Assembly (NCBI RefSeq): GCF_000295955.2
Contig: NZ_ALXE01000050.1
Location: forward strand, 1-64,000
Length of the DNA stretch: 64,000 nt
Source of the DNA: Pantoea sp. A4
GTDB lineage: Bacteria > Pseudomonadota > Gammaproteobacteria > Enterobacterales > Enterobacteriaceae
Reading direction: 5' to 3'
Shown here one piece after another: positions 1-8,766 of the stretch. The position numbers were made by a program, and so were the translations under genes. The first letter of the stretch is position 1. Each line of letters opens with the position of its first letter. Below the pieces are notes generated by a model. That model made no database searches. It had not been told where the DNA came from and was given only the letters and a program-made list of their open reading frames with translations.

Positions 1-23
1 GCACTGCTGCTATTGGGAAGATG

Positions 24-110
24 ATGGGGGGTATGACAGCAAATGCCTCTGGCACATGGATGTGCCAGCGGATCGCAGGATGCGGGTTCCTTTGCAGGCA
101 TACCCCCCAT
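24..110. repeat. Large imperfect palindrome downstream of the YcaD-type gene
   Basis: A perfect 12-bp inverted repeat (ATGGGGGGTATG at 24-35, its complement at 99-110) encloses a second hairpin with 9-bp arms (CTGGCACAT at 49-57, ATGTGCCAG at 60-68). The whole block can fold as a branched stem on either strand. It sits just beyond the 3' end of the minus-strand transporter gene, before the window edge. No U-run follows, so it is not an ordinary intrinsic terminator. It could be a palindromic intergenic repeat or a structured RNA; no known family was recognised. Confidence 0.5.
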
Positions 111-155
111 TGTCTGACCTGCCACCAGAACCCACAGCAACTTTCCAGCAGAAAA

Positions 156-1313
156 TCAGGCGTGAGCAACCGGTGTAGCGCTGCGATCGGCTTTGCGCAG
201 CAGCATAAACAGATACACCAACGCCACGGTAGCAATGGTCACGAACAACAGACGATCGGAATAGCTCTGCATCAACACCGCCGTCATGCCTGGCCCCACC
301 AGACTGCCGATGGTATAGCTCAGCAACAATGCCTGATTCATGGCAACTAACTCATGATGAGAAACCGTTTCACAAGCCCAGGACATCGCAACCGGATAAA
401 GGGTAAAGCCCGCCAGACCCAACACAAACAGTGAAGGTCCCATCGCTGCGCCAGACAGCATCGCCAGAGCACCAAGAATAATCACAAACACCTGCACCCG
501 CAGCACCAGCAGACGACCAAAACGGTCGGCCAGCTTGCCGATTGGCCACTGTCCTAGAATACCGGCACTGATTAACAGCGCCATCCAGTAGCCCACGCTG
601 GCATCGCTCATTCCCTGATGGGACAGAAACAGCGGCATCAAGCCATACAGTGAACCCAAAACAATGCCGGAAATGATGCAACCATTAATGCCCAGGCGCG
701 AACCGCGACGACGGAACATCGGCCAGATACGGGCGGCAGAACTCGGCTCAATCACCTCTTCCTGTGCAGAAGCGACGCGCGTAAACACCAGCGGCAAAAT
801 CGCACACAAAATCAGTACCGTGACCCACGGAATAACGTGGGACAAGGCCGTAGGTAACTTGCTCACTAACAACTGGGCCGCAACCGTTGCCAGGTAATAA
901 ACCATCATATAGGCCGCTAAAAGCTGACCACGATTCCGTACCGTACCGCTGCGTAATAACGCACTCTCAACCACGACCCAAATCAGCGCACAGCCAATGC
1001 CGGCAATAAAACGCAGCAGGCTCCACGACCAGAATCCAGCCAAAGGCAGTAGTAAACCGGTAGCCACGGCAATCACCACCGAAGCGAAATAATAACAACG
1101 GTTAAACCCGTAACTTTTAATTAACATTCCGGCGATAATCGTCCCCAGCAAATTGCCGGTAAAATAGGAAGAGCTCACCATTCCAATCTGCCAGGTTGCT
1201 GACTGATCGTGCGTCAGCCAAAGCGGAACCAGGGTGTTTAACACCGCAATGGAAACAGTCAACAGCATAAGGCCGCACAGCAGCAGCAGCACGGGGCGAG
1301 TCCAGGTAGACAT
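156..1313 (-). CDS. ycaD: YcaD-type MFS transporter
   Basis: This is a 385-residue major facilitator superfamily protein of the inner membrane. It aligns along its whole length with E. coli YcaD (382 residues) as I remember it, including the N-terminal stretch that places NTLVPLWL in the first helix and the segment GQWPIGKLADRFGR (about 254-267), the MFS motif A that follows the central loop. The hydrophilic loop at about 181-206 divides the two six-helix halves. The substrate is not known for the family. The gene stands alone, converging with nothing in the window, and ends 155 bp from the window edge. The start chosen (ATG at 1313) matches the E. coli N terminus. Confidence 0.93.
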   Translation of the reverse strand: MSTWTRPVLLLLCGLMLLTVSIAVLNTLVPLWLTHDQSATWQIGMVSSSYFTGNLLGTIIAGMLIKSYGFNRCYYFASVVIAVATGLLLPLAGFWSWSLLRFIAGIGCALIWVVVESALLRSGTVRNRGQLLAAYMMVYYLATVAAQLLVSKLPTALSHVIPWVTVLILCAILPLVFTRVASAQEEVIEPSSAARIWPMFRRRGSRLGINGCIISGIVLGSLYGLMPLFLSHQGMSDASVGYWMALLISAGILGQWPIGKLADRFGRLLVLRVQVFVIILGALAMLSGAAMGPSLFVLGLAGFTLYPVAMSWACETVSHHELVAMNQALLLSYTIGSLVGPGMTAVLMQSYSDRLLFVTIATVALVYLFMLLRKADRSATPVAHA

Positions 1314-1550
1314 AGGGATTAAAAATCCAAAGGAAAGAAGGATATTGCGCGCAGTTTGCCACTGCTTTAAATAAAGTCAACGAGCATAATTTTGCCCCAG
1401 CATTTTTTGCTGCTCATCCATTTAAAATTTTTATCTTCAGTAAGTTAGCGCCCGCTTTCCAATTGATTCCAGCGAAGCTATCCCTATGAAAAATGACACT
1501 TTTAACGCTTTATTTACCAATCAGTTCGATAACGTTTATTTCTGAGATAA

Positions 1551-1583
1551 AAACAAAAAAAACGGCCCACTCAGGGGCCGTTT
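1551..1583 (-). terminator. Intrinsic terminator of the mgl operon
   Basis: On the minus strand an 8-bp GC-rich stem (arms AACGGCCC 1561-1568 and GGGCCGTT 1575-1582 in plus-strand terms) is followed by a run of eight T. It lies 27 bases beyond the mglC stop codon. Confidence 0.85.
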
Positions 1584-1609
1584 CGAACCTGCTGCAAATA
1601 ACCGGGCAA

Positions 1610-2620
1610 TTACTTCTTGCGGGCGTACTTAAGTGAGTCCAGAGCGACCGCGAAAATAATAATGCCACCCTTAATAATGTACTGCCAGTATGGGTTCACA
1701 CCAATATAGGTCAAACCATAGTTAATGACGGTGAAAATTAACACGCCGGTAACAACCCCAGCGACAGTCCCCACCCCACCGGCGAAGGAAACACCACCAA
1801 CCACACAGGCTGCAATCGCATCCAGCTCATACATAAAGCCGAGGTTATTGGTTGCACTGCCGATACGGCCCGCTTCCAGCATCCCGCCAAAGGCATAAAA
1901 CACCCCGGACAGCGCATACACCAGAATCAGGTTGAAAGGCACATTCACACCAGACACTTTTGCTGCTTCCGGGTTACCGCCGATGGCAAAAATGTTCTTA
2001 CCAAAGCGGGTCTTGTTCCACAGAATCCAGACAAACGCGATAGCAATCACCGCATAGAAAGTAATGTAAGAGAGCTTAAAATCACCGAAGCGGAAAAAGC
2101 CCTGAGCAAATTTAGAGAAACCGGCATCAAATCCTGCAACTGGCGAAGCACCCACATAGTCAAAATAGAGTGAGTTAATGCCATACACGATAATCATGGT
2201 ACCCAGCGTGGTGATAAACGGCGTCACCTTCAGATAGGCAATGATCACACCGTTCACCAGGCCAATCAGCGCACCAATCACACACACAATCAGCATCACC
2301 ACCGGGATCGGCACGGTATCCAGATGCGGGAACACTTTATTGGCGTTATCCATTGCCTGTAGCAAGGTTGCTGCCACAACGGCTGCCAGGCCCACCTGAC
2401 GTCCGGCAGACAGGTCCGTACCCTGGGTCACAATCAGACCCGCTACACCGAGGGCAATAATAATACGCACTGAAGACTGCGTCAGAATGTTACTCAGGTT
2501 CATCAAACTCAGGAACGTCGGATCCTGGAAAATAATGATTGCCAGCAACACCAGTAGGACGACGTAAATACCGCCCTCTTTTAACCAGGTTAGCGCATTC
2601 TTTTTTGTAGTCGCTTTCAT
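1610..2620 (-). CDS. mglC: Galactose/methyl-galactoside ABC transporter permease MglC
   Basis: A 336-residue integral membrane permease of the BPD_transp_2 (sugar ABC) family. It is the transmembrane channel of the MglBAC high-affinity D-galactose and methyl-galactoside importer. Hydrophobic helices run through the chain, and the family signature GGVSFAGGVGTVAGVVTG near residues 273-290 marks the contact with the ATPase. The length matches E. coli MglC (336). It is the last gene of mglBAC: it starts 18 bp after the mglA stop and is followed by a terminator. Expression should follow the CRP/GalS-controlled mglB promoter. Nothing unusual was seen. Confidence 0.97.
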   Translation of the reverse strand: MKATTKKNALTWLKEGGIYVVLLVLLAIIIFQDPTFLSLMNLSNILTQSSVRIIIALGVAGLIVTQGTDLSAGRQVGLAAVVAATLLQAMDNANKVFPHLDTVPIPVVMLIVCVIGALIGLVNGVIIAYLKVTPFITTLGTMIIVYGINSLYFDYVGASPVAGFDAGFSKFAQGFFRFGDFKLSYITFYAVIAIAFVWILWNKTRFGKNIFAIGGNPEAAKVSGVNVPFNLILVYALSGVFYAFGGMLEAGRIGSATNNLGFMYELDAIAACVVGGVSFAGGVGTVAGVVTGVLIFTVINYGLTYIGVNPYWQYIIKGGIIIFAVALDSLKYARKK

Positions 2621-2638
2621 GTTAACAGCCCTTGCTCA

Positions 2639-4159
2639 TCAGAGATGTAATGACGCTAAACGCAATATTTCGTTCTGCGTGGTGGTTTTGGTATCAACAA
2701 TGCCCGCAACCTGACCGTTACTCATCACCAGAATACGATCGGTAATGCCCAACAATTCCGGCATCTCGGACGAGATAATAATGATGCCTTTCTCTTTCTT
2801 CGCCAGCTCAGCGATAAGCTGGTAAATTTCGAATTTTGCCCCAACGTCAATACCACGCGTTGGCTCATCAAGCATCAAAATTTCGGGCTGCGTTAATAAC
2901 CAACGCCCGATAATCACTTTCTGCTGGTTACCGCCAGAAAGAGAACCAATCTGTGTATGCTGACCTGGTGTTTTCACACGCATAGAATCGATTACCCATT
3001 GGGTATCGCTCTTCATGCGCTTGTTATCCAGCAACCCGATTGAATTTTTATATTTCTTGATATTGGAAATCAGCGAGTTAAAACCAATATCCAGGTAAGC
3101 ATAAATACCCGTTGAACGACGTTCTTCAGTCACTAGCGCAAAACCATGATTGATAGCTTCATTCGCGCTGTGATTATTAATCGCTTTACCATGCAGCTTG
3201 ATCGTACCGCCTGACTTTTCACGGATACCAAACAGCGTCTCAACGATATCGGTACGCTTCGCCCCGACCAGGCCCGCAATCCCCAGAATTTCTCCTTTGT
3301 GCAGATCAAAAGAGATATCCCGAATCGAAGGCTGACGCAGCGAAGTCAGATTGCGCACTTCCAGGATGGTTTCGCCCGGAACGTTGGACTTGTCCGGGAA
3401 GCGCTGATTCAATGAACGACCCACCATCATTGAGATGATCTTGTCCATATCCAGCCCTTCCAGCGGGCGGGTCGCAATCCACTGACCATCGCGTAGAATG
3501 GTGATTTCATCACACAGCTGGAAAATCTCTTCCATCTTGTGGGAGATATACACAATCCCGCAGCCACGATCTTTCAGCTTACGGATAATGGTAAACAGGT
3601 GATTAACTTCTTTTTCGGTTAATGACGACGTTGGCTCGTCCATAATGACGATTTTCGCGTCATACGAGAATGCCTTAGCAATTTCAATCATCTGCATCTG
3701 TGAGACAGAAAGATCGATCACTTTATCGCGCGGGTCGATATTAATATCCAGTTCATCGAAGATCGCTTTGGTATCACGATACATCTTATCCTGATCGACA
3801 AAAAAACCTTTGCGCGGATAGCGCCCCAGCCACATGTTGTCCATGACCGTGCGCTGTAACACCAGGTTCAGCTCCTGATGCACCATAGAAACGCCATTTT
3901 CCAGCGCTTCTTTCGAAGACTTATAATTAACTTCTTCACCCTGAAACAGGATGCTCCCCGTATCCTTGCTATAAATACCAAACAGGCATTTTAATAAAGT
4001 GGATTTACCGGCACCATTTTCACCCATTAAGGCGTGAACGGAGTGAGGCCGCACTTTTAAATTCACGTTATCTAAGGCTTTCACTCCTGGGAATGACTTA
4101 CTGACATCAGTCATCTCCAGCAGATATTCACGCTGTGCGGTCGGATTATCACTGGCCAT
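2639..4159 (-). CDS. mglA: Galactose ABC transporter ATP-binding protein MglA
   Basis: A 506-residue double-cassette ATPase energising MglBC. The first nucleotide-binding domain has Walker A GENGAGKST (residues 46-54) and the Walker B stretch IVIMDEPTSS. The second has a degenerate Walker A (GLVGAKRTD) but an intact signature LSGGNQQKV and Walker B LMLDEPTRG. This asymmetry is normal for sugar ABC ATPases of the RbsA/MglA type. The length equals E. coli MglA. The gene lies between mglB, from which it is separated by a stable hairpin, and mglC. Confidence 0.97.
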   Translation of the reverse strand: MASDNPTAQREYLLEMTDVSKSFPGVKALDNVNLKVRPHSVHALMGENGAGKSTLLKCLFGIYSKDTGSILFQGEEVNYKSSKEALENGVSMVHQELNLVLQRTVMDNMWLGRYPRKGFFVDQDKMYRDTKAIFDELDINIDPRDKVIDLSVSQMQMIEIAKAFSYDAKIVIMDEPTSSLTEKEVNHLFTIIRKLKDRGCGIVYISHKMEEIFQLCDEITILRDGQWIATRPLEGLDMDKIISMMVGRSLNQRFPDKSNVPGETILEVRNLTSLRQPSIRDISFDLHKGEILGIAGLVGAKRTDIVETLFGIREKSGGTIKLHGKAINNHSANEAINHGFALVTEERRSTGIYAYLDIGFNSLISNIKKYKNSIGLLDNKRMKSDTQWVIDSMRVKTPGQHTQIGSLSGGNQQKVIIGRWLLTQPEILMLDEPTRGIDVGAKFEIYQLIAELAKKEKGIIIISSEMPELLGITDRILVMSNGQVAGIVDTKTTTQNEILRLASLHL

Positions 4160-4196
4160 AATTTACCTGGCTAACAAAACGGTGATGATTCGGATT

Positions 4197-4220
4197 CAGG
4201 CGCGGAAGACTCCGCGCCTG
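4197..4220 (-). other. mglB-mglA intergenic hairpin
   Basis: A perfect 10-bp stem (CAGGCGCGGA 4197-4206 / TCCGCGCCTG 4211-4220) with the tetraloop AGAC lies just after the mglB stop. It has no U-run, so it probably protects the upstream mglB message from 3' decay or partly attenuates read-through. That would give more binding protein than permease, as the REP element does at the same junction in E. coli. Confidence 0.7.
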
Positions 4221-4229
4221 TAAACCCAC

Positions 4230-5225
4230 TTATTTCTGGAACTGGGCCAGATTATCTTTATCTACCGGTACATAAGGTACGCGGACAACTTTGTTTTCCA
4301 TCTTGAAGCTGGTGCCCGCCGTCGGCTCTTTACCCTGCGCCAGATTGTTGGCGATATCGAGGGTGGCTTTTGCCTGGTTTTCAGCATCGTTCAACACGGT
4401 ACCGGCCATTGCGCCTGATTTGATCAACGCCAGCGCTTCTGGCAGCGCATCCACGCCGAAGACCGGCACGTTGCTCATGTTGTGCGCTTTCAGCGCCTCT
4501 ACCGCACCCATTGCCATCGCGTCGTTGTTGGCGATGATCACTTCAATTTTCTTGCCGTTCGGGCCAGACAACCAGGCATCGACTTTATCTTTAGCCTGTG
4601 CGGTATCCCACATTGCTGTGTCCATCGCCAGCTGCTGGGTTTTGATGCCGTCTTTGTTCAGGGTATCGATAACATACTTGGTACGGGCTTCCGCATCTGG
4701 GTGGCCTGGCTCGCCTTTCAGCAGCACGTACTGAATCTGGCCGTCTTTGTTCAGATCCCATGCTGGCGTAGCCTTCCAGTGTTTCTCAATCAGCTCGCCC
4801 TGTTTAATACCTGACTCTTTAGAATCGGTGCCAACGTAATAGGCTTTATCGTAACTGGCTAAGGCCTTCGCGCTCGGCTCTTTGTTGAAGAACACCACCG
4901 GCACATCGTTTGCGCGTGCTTTATCAATCACAGTGCCCGCAGCCGCTGGGTCAACCAGGTTGATCGCTAACGCCTTAACCCCTTTTGCCATCAGCACATC
5001 GATTTGGTCGTTCTGGGTAGACTGGCTGTTTTGTGAGTCATTCATCAACAGCTGTACGCCGCCCAGGGTCTTCGCTTCTTTCTCGATATCCTTACGCACC
5101 ATCGACATGAAGTTGTCATCGTATTTATAGATGGTGACGCCAATACGTGTATCAGCAGCATGTGCCACAGAGCCCATCATCATGCCGGCAACCAGTGCTG
5201 TGAGGGTGAAAACCTTCTTATTCAT
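4230..5225 (-). CDS. mglB: Galactose/glucose-binding periplasmic protein MglB
   Basis: A 331-residue periplasmic binding protein for D-galactose and D-glucose. It delivers sugar to MglAC and, in relatives, also to the Trg chemoreceptor. A Sec signal peptide (MNKKVFTLTALVAG...SVAHA) is predicted to be cut after residue 23. The mature protein starts ADTRIGVTIYKYDDNFM, as in E. coli MglB. The EF-hand-like calcium loop DLNKDGQIQ is visible in the middle. It is the first gene of mglBAC; upstream are a CRP site and a gal operator. Confidence 0.97.
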   Translation of the reverse strand: MNKKVFTLTALVAGMMMGSVAHAADTRIGVTIYKYDDNFMSMVRKDIEKEAKTLGGVQLLMNDSQNSQSTQNDQIDVLMAKGVKALAINLVDPAAAGTVIDKARANDVPVVFFNKEPSAKALASYDKAYYVGTDSKESGIKQGELIEKHWKATPAWDLNKDGQIQYVLLKGEPGHPDAEARTKYVIDTLNKDGIKTQQLAMDTAMWDTAQAKDKVDAWLSGPNGKKIEVIIANNDAMAMGAVEALKAHNMSNVPVFGVDALPEALALIKSGAMAGTVLNDAENQAKATLDIANNLAQGKEPTAGTSFKMENKVVRVPYVPVDKDNLAQFQK

Positions 5226-5432
5226 AATAACTCCGGTTCTTGTGCAGGGTCGTTTGGTTCTGGCACCCGACAGGGTGCGCAGAAACAGCGGTTAAATATT
5301 TCATTAAAACCTTCACTGTCCGTGTAACGCTGCATCCTGATATATGTCGTGAACTTTTTCTGCCGACCGGAGAAACTGCCCCAGCGGCCTGGTGTGGCGT
5401 TACATAATGTTTCATTCAGTAATGACGCCGCC

Positions 5433-5476
5433 ATCATAGTTGAGCGCAGGGCCAGTTAACTGTGAATACAATCACA
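5433..5476 (-). promoter_or_regulatory. mglB promoter with consensus CRP site
   Basis: A perfect CRP core, TGTGA-ATACAA-TCACA, is at 5461-5476. A -10 element TATGAT (minus strand) lies at 5433-5438. The CRP centre falls about 42 bp upstream of the expected start point, the class II position, so the CRP site replaces the -35 element. Galactose uptake should therefore be under catabolite control. Confidence 0.85.
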
Positions 5477-5479
5477 GAT

Positions 5480-5493
5480 TGAAAACGGTTACA
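5480..5493 (-). promoter_or_regulatory. gal operator upstream of mglB
   Basis: TGTAACCGTTTTCA on the minus strand matches the GalR/GalS operator consensus GTGNAANCGNTTNCAC. Its centre is 18 bp upstream of the CRP centre, near -60, as in the E. coli gal and mgl promoters. It overlaps the last five bases of galS. Confidence 0.8.
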
Positions 5494-6529
5494 TGGTGCT
5501 GTTTGTGGAAATAGTGACGGATGCCACATTTTGTAACGGCGCAACGGAGTGGCGGCGCACCAGCGTGGGCATAAAACAGTGCTGATCGTTGTCATCCAAC
5601 TCACCTGCCGCCCCTTTCAATGCCAGCTCAGTGGCCAGTTTCGCCATAGAAACAATTGGATAGCGCACTGTTGTGAGCTGAGGATCGGTATAGCGTGACA
5701 TTGGAATATCATCAAAACCAATGACGGAAACCTGCTGAGGCACCTGAATGCCGTTGTCTTTCAGGGCGGTTAGCGCCCCCGCAGCCATGCCATCATTGTA
5801 GGCAAACACGGCCGTTAGCTGTTGATTACGCCCAAGCAGTTCCACCATAGCCGCTTCTCCGCCTTGCATATCGGGCTCCGCGCTGGCTATCCAGCTCTCC
5901 GGCGGATGAATGCCTTGAGCTGCAAGGGCCTGGAGCCAGCCACTGCGCCGCTGCTCGGCATCTTCAATATGATGACTGGAACAGAGATAACCAATTCGTC
6001 TATGCCCTTGTTGTAACAACATATTTGAGGCAGTGACGGCACCCGCTACGTTATCCAGACACACACAGCGATGGGCAAAACCCGGCACGATACGGTTAAT
6101 CAGCACCATACCCGGCACCTGACGCATAAAGTTTGCCAGCTCTGCGTCTGAAAGCGTTTTCGCGTGCACCACCAGCGCATTGCAGCGTTGACGGATCAAT
6201 ACCTCGATCGCATGGCGCTCTTTCTCTTCCTGATGCCAGGAGTTGCTAATCAGCACATGCTTTTGCACACGCTGTGCCACGGTATCGACCGCTTTTACCA
6301 GCGCGCCAAAGAAGGGATCGGACACATCCATTACCACGACACCAATGGTATCGCTGATTTGGGTTGCCAGTGCCTGGGCATTGGCATTCGGGCGATATCC
6401 CAAAGACTCAACGGCTTGCAGCACCGATTCACGGGTTTCTGGCGTCACTGCGCTACTGTTGTTAAGTGCTCGGGACACCGTGGCCACTGAGACGCCAGCC
6501 ACACGGGCAACATCACGGATTGTTATCAT
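5489..6529 (-). CDS. galS: mgl repressor GalS (LacI/GalR family)
   Basis: A 346-residue LacI-family repressor that responds to galactose and controls mglBAC and itself. The N-terminal helix-turn-helix (MITIRDVARVAGVSVATVSR, residues 1-20) and the hinge region LGYRPNANAQALA are followed by a periplasmic-binding-protein-like sensor domain with the family motifs VSVIGFDDIP and TTVRYPI. GalS is preferred over GalR because the gene sits directly upstream of mglB in the same orientation, as in E. coli. The 3' end overlaps the mglB operator. Confidence 0.94.
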   Translation of the reverse strand: MITIRDVARVAGVSVATVSRALNNSSAVTPETRESVLQAVESLGYRPNANAQALATQISDTIGVVVMDVSDPFFGALVKAVDTVAQRVQKHVLISNSWHQEEKERHAIEVLIRQRCNALVVHAKTLSDAELANFMRQVPGMVLINRIVPGFAHRCVCLDNVAGAVTASNMLLQQGHRRIGYLCSSHHIEDAEQRRSGWLQALAAQGIHPPESWIASAEPDMQGGEAAMVELLGRNQQLTAVFAYNDGMAAGALTALKDNGIQVPQQVSVIGFDDIPMSRYTDPQLTTVRYPIVSMAKLATELALKGAAGELDDNDQHCFMPTLVRRHSVAPLQNVASVTISTNSTM

Positions 6530-6584
6530 GCAGCTATTCCACAGAGGAAAAAAACGGCTTACGCCGATGAAAGTTTTCGGCGCT

Positions 6585-6645
6585 ATTGTGTCAGCCTGGC
6601 AGCAGTAACAGCGTGAATTGCGTCACATCAATGAAAGCGGTTACA
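6585..6645 (-). promoter_or_regulatory. galS promoter: gal operator plus CRP site
   Basis: On the minus strand TGTAACCGCTTTCA (6632-6645) is a gal operator. TGTGA-CGCAAT-TCACG (6612-6627) is a CRP site with one mismatch. The spacing (19 bp between centres) nearly repeats that of the mglB promoter. A weak -10 (CACAAT, 6585-6590) lies at the matching distance. GalS autoregulation is implied. Confidence 0.75.
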
Positions 6646-6684
6646 TCAAACCTGCTCGGTTTGTGACGGCGGTCATCATCTGGA

Positions 6685-7827
6685 TTAAGAAAAGTGTTGT
6701 GCGATGCGGTCAGTCAGGCGACGCCACAGCCACTCCATCGGCCCCTGGCGGAAATAGCGCAGCCAGAGCAGTGAGAACGTGAGGTTAATCAGCCATACCA
6801 GTGGCACAAACATCAGCAGCTGTGCGCGGCCATAGTGCATGAACTGACCAAAATGATAGAAGAAGGTGGTGCAAATCAACGTTTGCAGCAGATAATTACT
6901 CAGCGCCATACGTCCAACGCATTGCAACGCATAACAGAGACGCCAGCGGGAAATGTGTGGCCAAAAAGCGAAACATAATGCCGCATAGCCGAGGCTGATA
7001 AACGGGCTGGCTAAATCCCGTGGCAGCTGCAAATAGAAGCCGGTCCAGCGGAATGCCCACTGCACCTGCCACTGTAATACAATGCCCGGCAACGCCAGCA
7101 GCGCGCCGATACTGAGCATAATCGCGGCACAGCGCCGATAGTGCGCCAGCGGAAACTCGCCTTTCAGCCAGCCACTGCGTAGCAGGGCCGCCCCCATCAG
7201 CATCAGCCCCGCCAACTGCCAGCCATATTGTGACAGCAGCGCCATCAGGCCGTTTGAGAGGTGATCAAGCCGGTTAGTAAAGGCTTCCAGTCCGCCCGCC
7301 AGCTTCCAGTAACGCTCATACTCCAGCGTGGCTGGGCCAGGCAACCAGCTTTCGCCAGGGTTTGGACTGGAAATGGCACCAAACACCAGCAGCACACCGC
7401 AGCCCATTAAATACAGCAGTACCCCGGTTTTAAATAACGCGCCATTGTCAGGCACATTGCGCAGCATCCGCCAGATAAGCAGGCCAATCAGGCCATAATC
7501 CAACAGAATATCGCCTTCCCAGAATAGCAGCCCGTGGATCAAGCCAAACAGCATCAGCAGCACAAGGCGTGCGGTGATCCAGCTGGTGCCGCGCGGCTGT
7601 AACAGCGACAGCCCTGCCCCAAACAACAAGGCGAACAGCGTGAGGAATTTTAGCTGTGCCAGGCCGTCCATCAGCGCCCAGCTCCAGGCATCGACCAGGC
7701 TGATGCTGCCCGCCCAGGCGGGATTGAGATACGCCGCCGAAGGCAGGCCGAAACCGACGATATTGAGAAGCAGAATGCCAAGAATTGCCAGGCCGCGAAT
7801 AAAATCGATCGCTTGATAACGCTGCAT
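6685..7827 (-). CDS. yeiB: DUF418 inner-membrane protein YeiB
   Basis: A 380-residue polytopic membrane protein of the DUF418/YeiB family. It opens with the typical heparan-alpha-glucosaminide acetyltransferase-like stretch RYQAIDFIRGLAILGILLLN. About ten hydrophobic segments follow, and near the C terminus the family motif GRMALSNYLLQT is present. The biochemical role is unknown. It lies 33 bp downstream of folE in the same direction, the conserved folE-yeiB pair, and is probably cotranscribed with it. Confidence 0.92.
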   Translation of the reverse strand: MQRYQAIDFIRGLAILGILLLNIVGFGLPSAAYLNPAWAGSISLVDAWSWALMDGLAQLKFLTLFALLFGAGLSLLQPRGTSWITARLVLLMLFGLIHGLLFWEGDILLDYGLIGLLIWRMLRNVPDNGALFKTGVLLYLMGCGVLLVFGAISSPNPGESWLPGPATLEYERYWKLAGGLEAFTNRLDHLSNGLMALLSQYGWQLAGLMLMGAALLRSGWLKGEFPLAHYRRCAAIMLSIGALLALPGIVLQWQVQWAFRWTGFYLQLPRDLASPFISLGYAALCFAFWPHISRWRLCYALQCVGRMALSNYLLQTLICTTFFYHFGQFMHYGRAQLLMFVPLVWLINLTFSLLWLRYFRQGPMEWLWRRLTDRIAQHFS

Positions 7828-7860
7828 AGGACGTCCTGTTATGCCAGCCTGGCAAGGCTG

Positions 7861-8526
7861 TTAGCTGTGGCGCACCGCGCGTAAAAATTCCTGACGGGTG
7901 TTTTGGCTAGATTTGAACAAGCCACCGAGCGAGGTGGTGGTGGTGGCGCTGGTAGCATCTTTTACGCCACGCGCTTTCACACAGTAGTGTACCGCATCCA
8001 TTGAAACGGCCACGTTGTTGGTACCGAGCAGAGTCTGTAAGGCAATCAGGACCTGCTGCGTCAGACGCTCCTGAACCTGCGGACGCTGCGCAAAGAATTG
8101 CACAATACGGTTAATTTTTGACAAGCCGATCACTTTATCTTTCGGAATGTAAGCTACGGTTGCTTTACCGTCGATAGTGACAAAGTGATGCTCACAGGTA
8201 CTGGTGAAGGTGATATCACGCACCGTGACCATCTCATCAACCTTCATTTTGTTTTCAATCAGGGTGATTTTCGGGAAGTTGGCGTAATCGAGACCAGAAA
8301 AAATCTCATCCACATACATCTTAGCGATGCGGTGTGGCGTCTCCATCAGGCTGTCATCTTCCAGATCAAGATTGAGTAACTGCATGACTTCGGTCAAATG
8401 ACCAGCGATCAGGCGCTTACGGGTTTCATCATCGATATCACGTGCAGGTGCGCGTAGCGGGGTCTCAAGACCGCGTGCCAACAGCGTTTCATGCACGAGG
8501 GAAGCGGCCTGACTTAAGGTACTCAT
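7861..8526 (-). CDS. folE: GTP cyclohydrolase I FolE
   Basis: A 221-residue enzyme converting GTP to 7,8-dihydroneopterin triphosphate, the first step of folate synthesis. The zinc ligands are visible as Cys111-Glu-His-His114 and Cys182 (HYC). The segments PHRIAKMYVDEIF and GLSKINRIVQFFAQRPQVQERLT are class I FolE signatures. The length equals the E. coli enzyme (222) to within one residue. It lies upstream of yeiB and is divergent from the LysR gene across a 240-bp gap. Confidence 0.97.
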   Translation of the reverse strand: MSTLSQAASLVHETLLARGLETPLRAPARDIDDETRKRLIAGHLTEVMQLLNLDLEDDSLMETPHRIAKMYVDEIFSGLDYANFPKITLIENKMKVDEMVTVRDITFTSTCEHHFVTIDGKATVAYIPKDKVIGLSKINRIVQFFAQRPQVQERLTQQVLIALQTLLGTNNVAVSMDAVHYCVKARGVKDATSATTTTSLGGLFKSSQNTRQEFLRAVRHS

Positions 8527-8766
8527 TGTTTCTTTCTCCGGCTGGGTAGTGCATCCGCCGGATCTTGCCAGCGGGCAATATTTCTGAGGCCGTATTGTGA
8601 AGCACTCCGCGCGGGTAATCCAGCAATCAATCTGATTGGGGATGAAAGCTTTTCATTATCGTCACGCTTTATGCCCAGCTTTGCAGCACTTGCCATGATA
8701 AAGCATAATGGCTAAACTCACGATTAGTGAACAAACCAACCATAGTTGCTTACAAAAAGAGAATGT

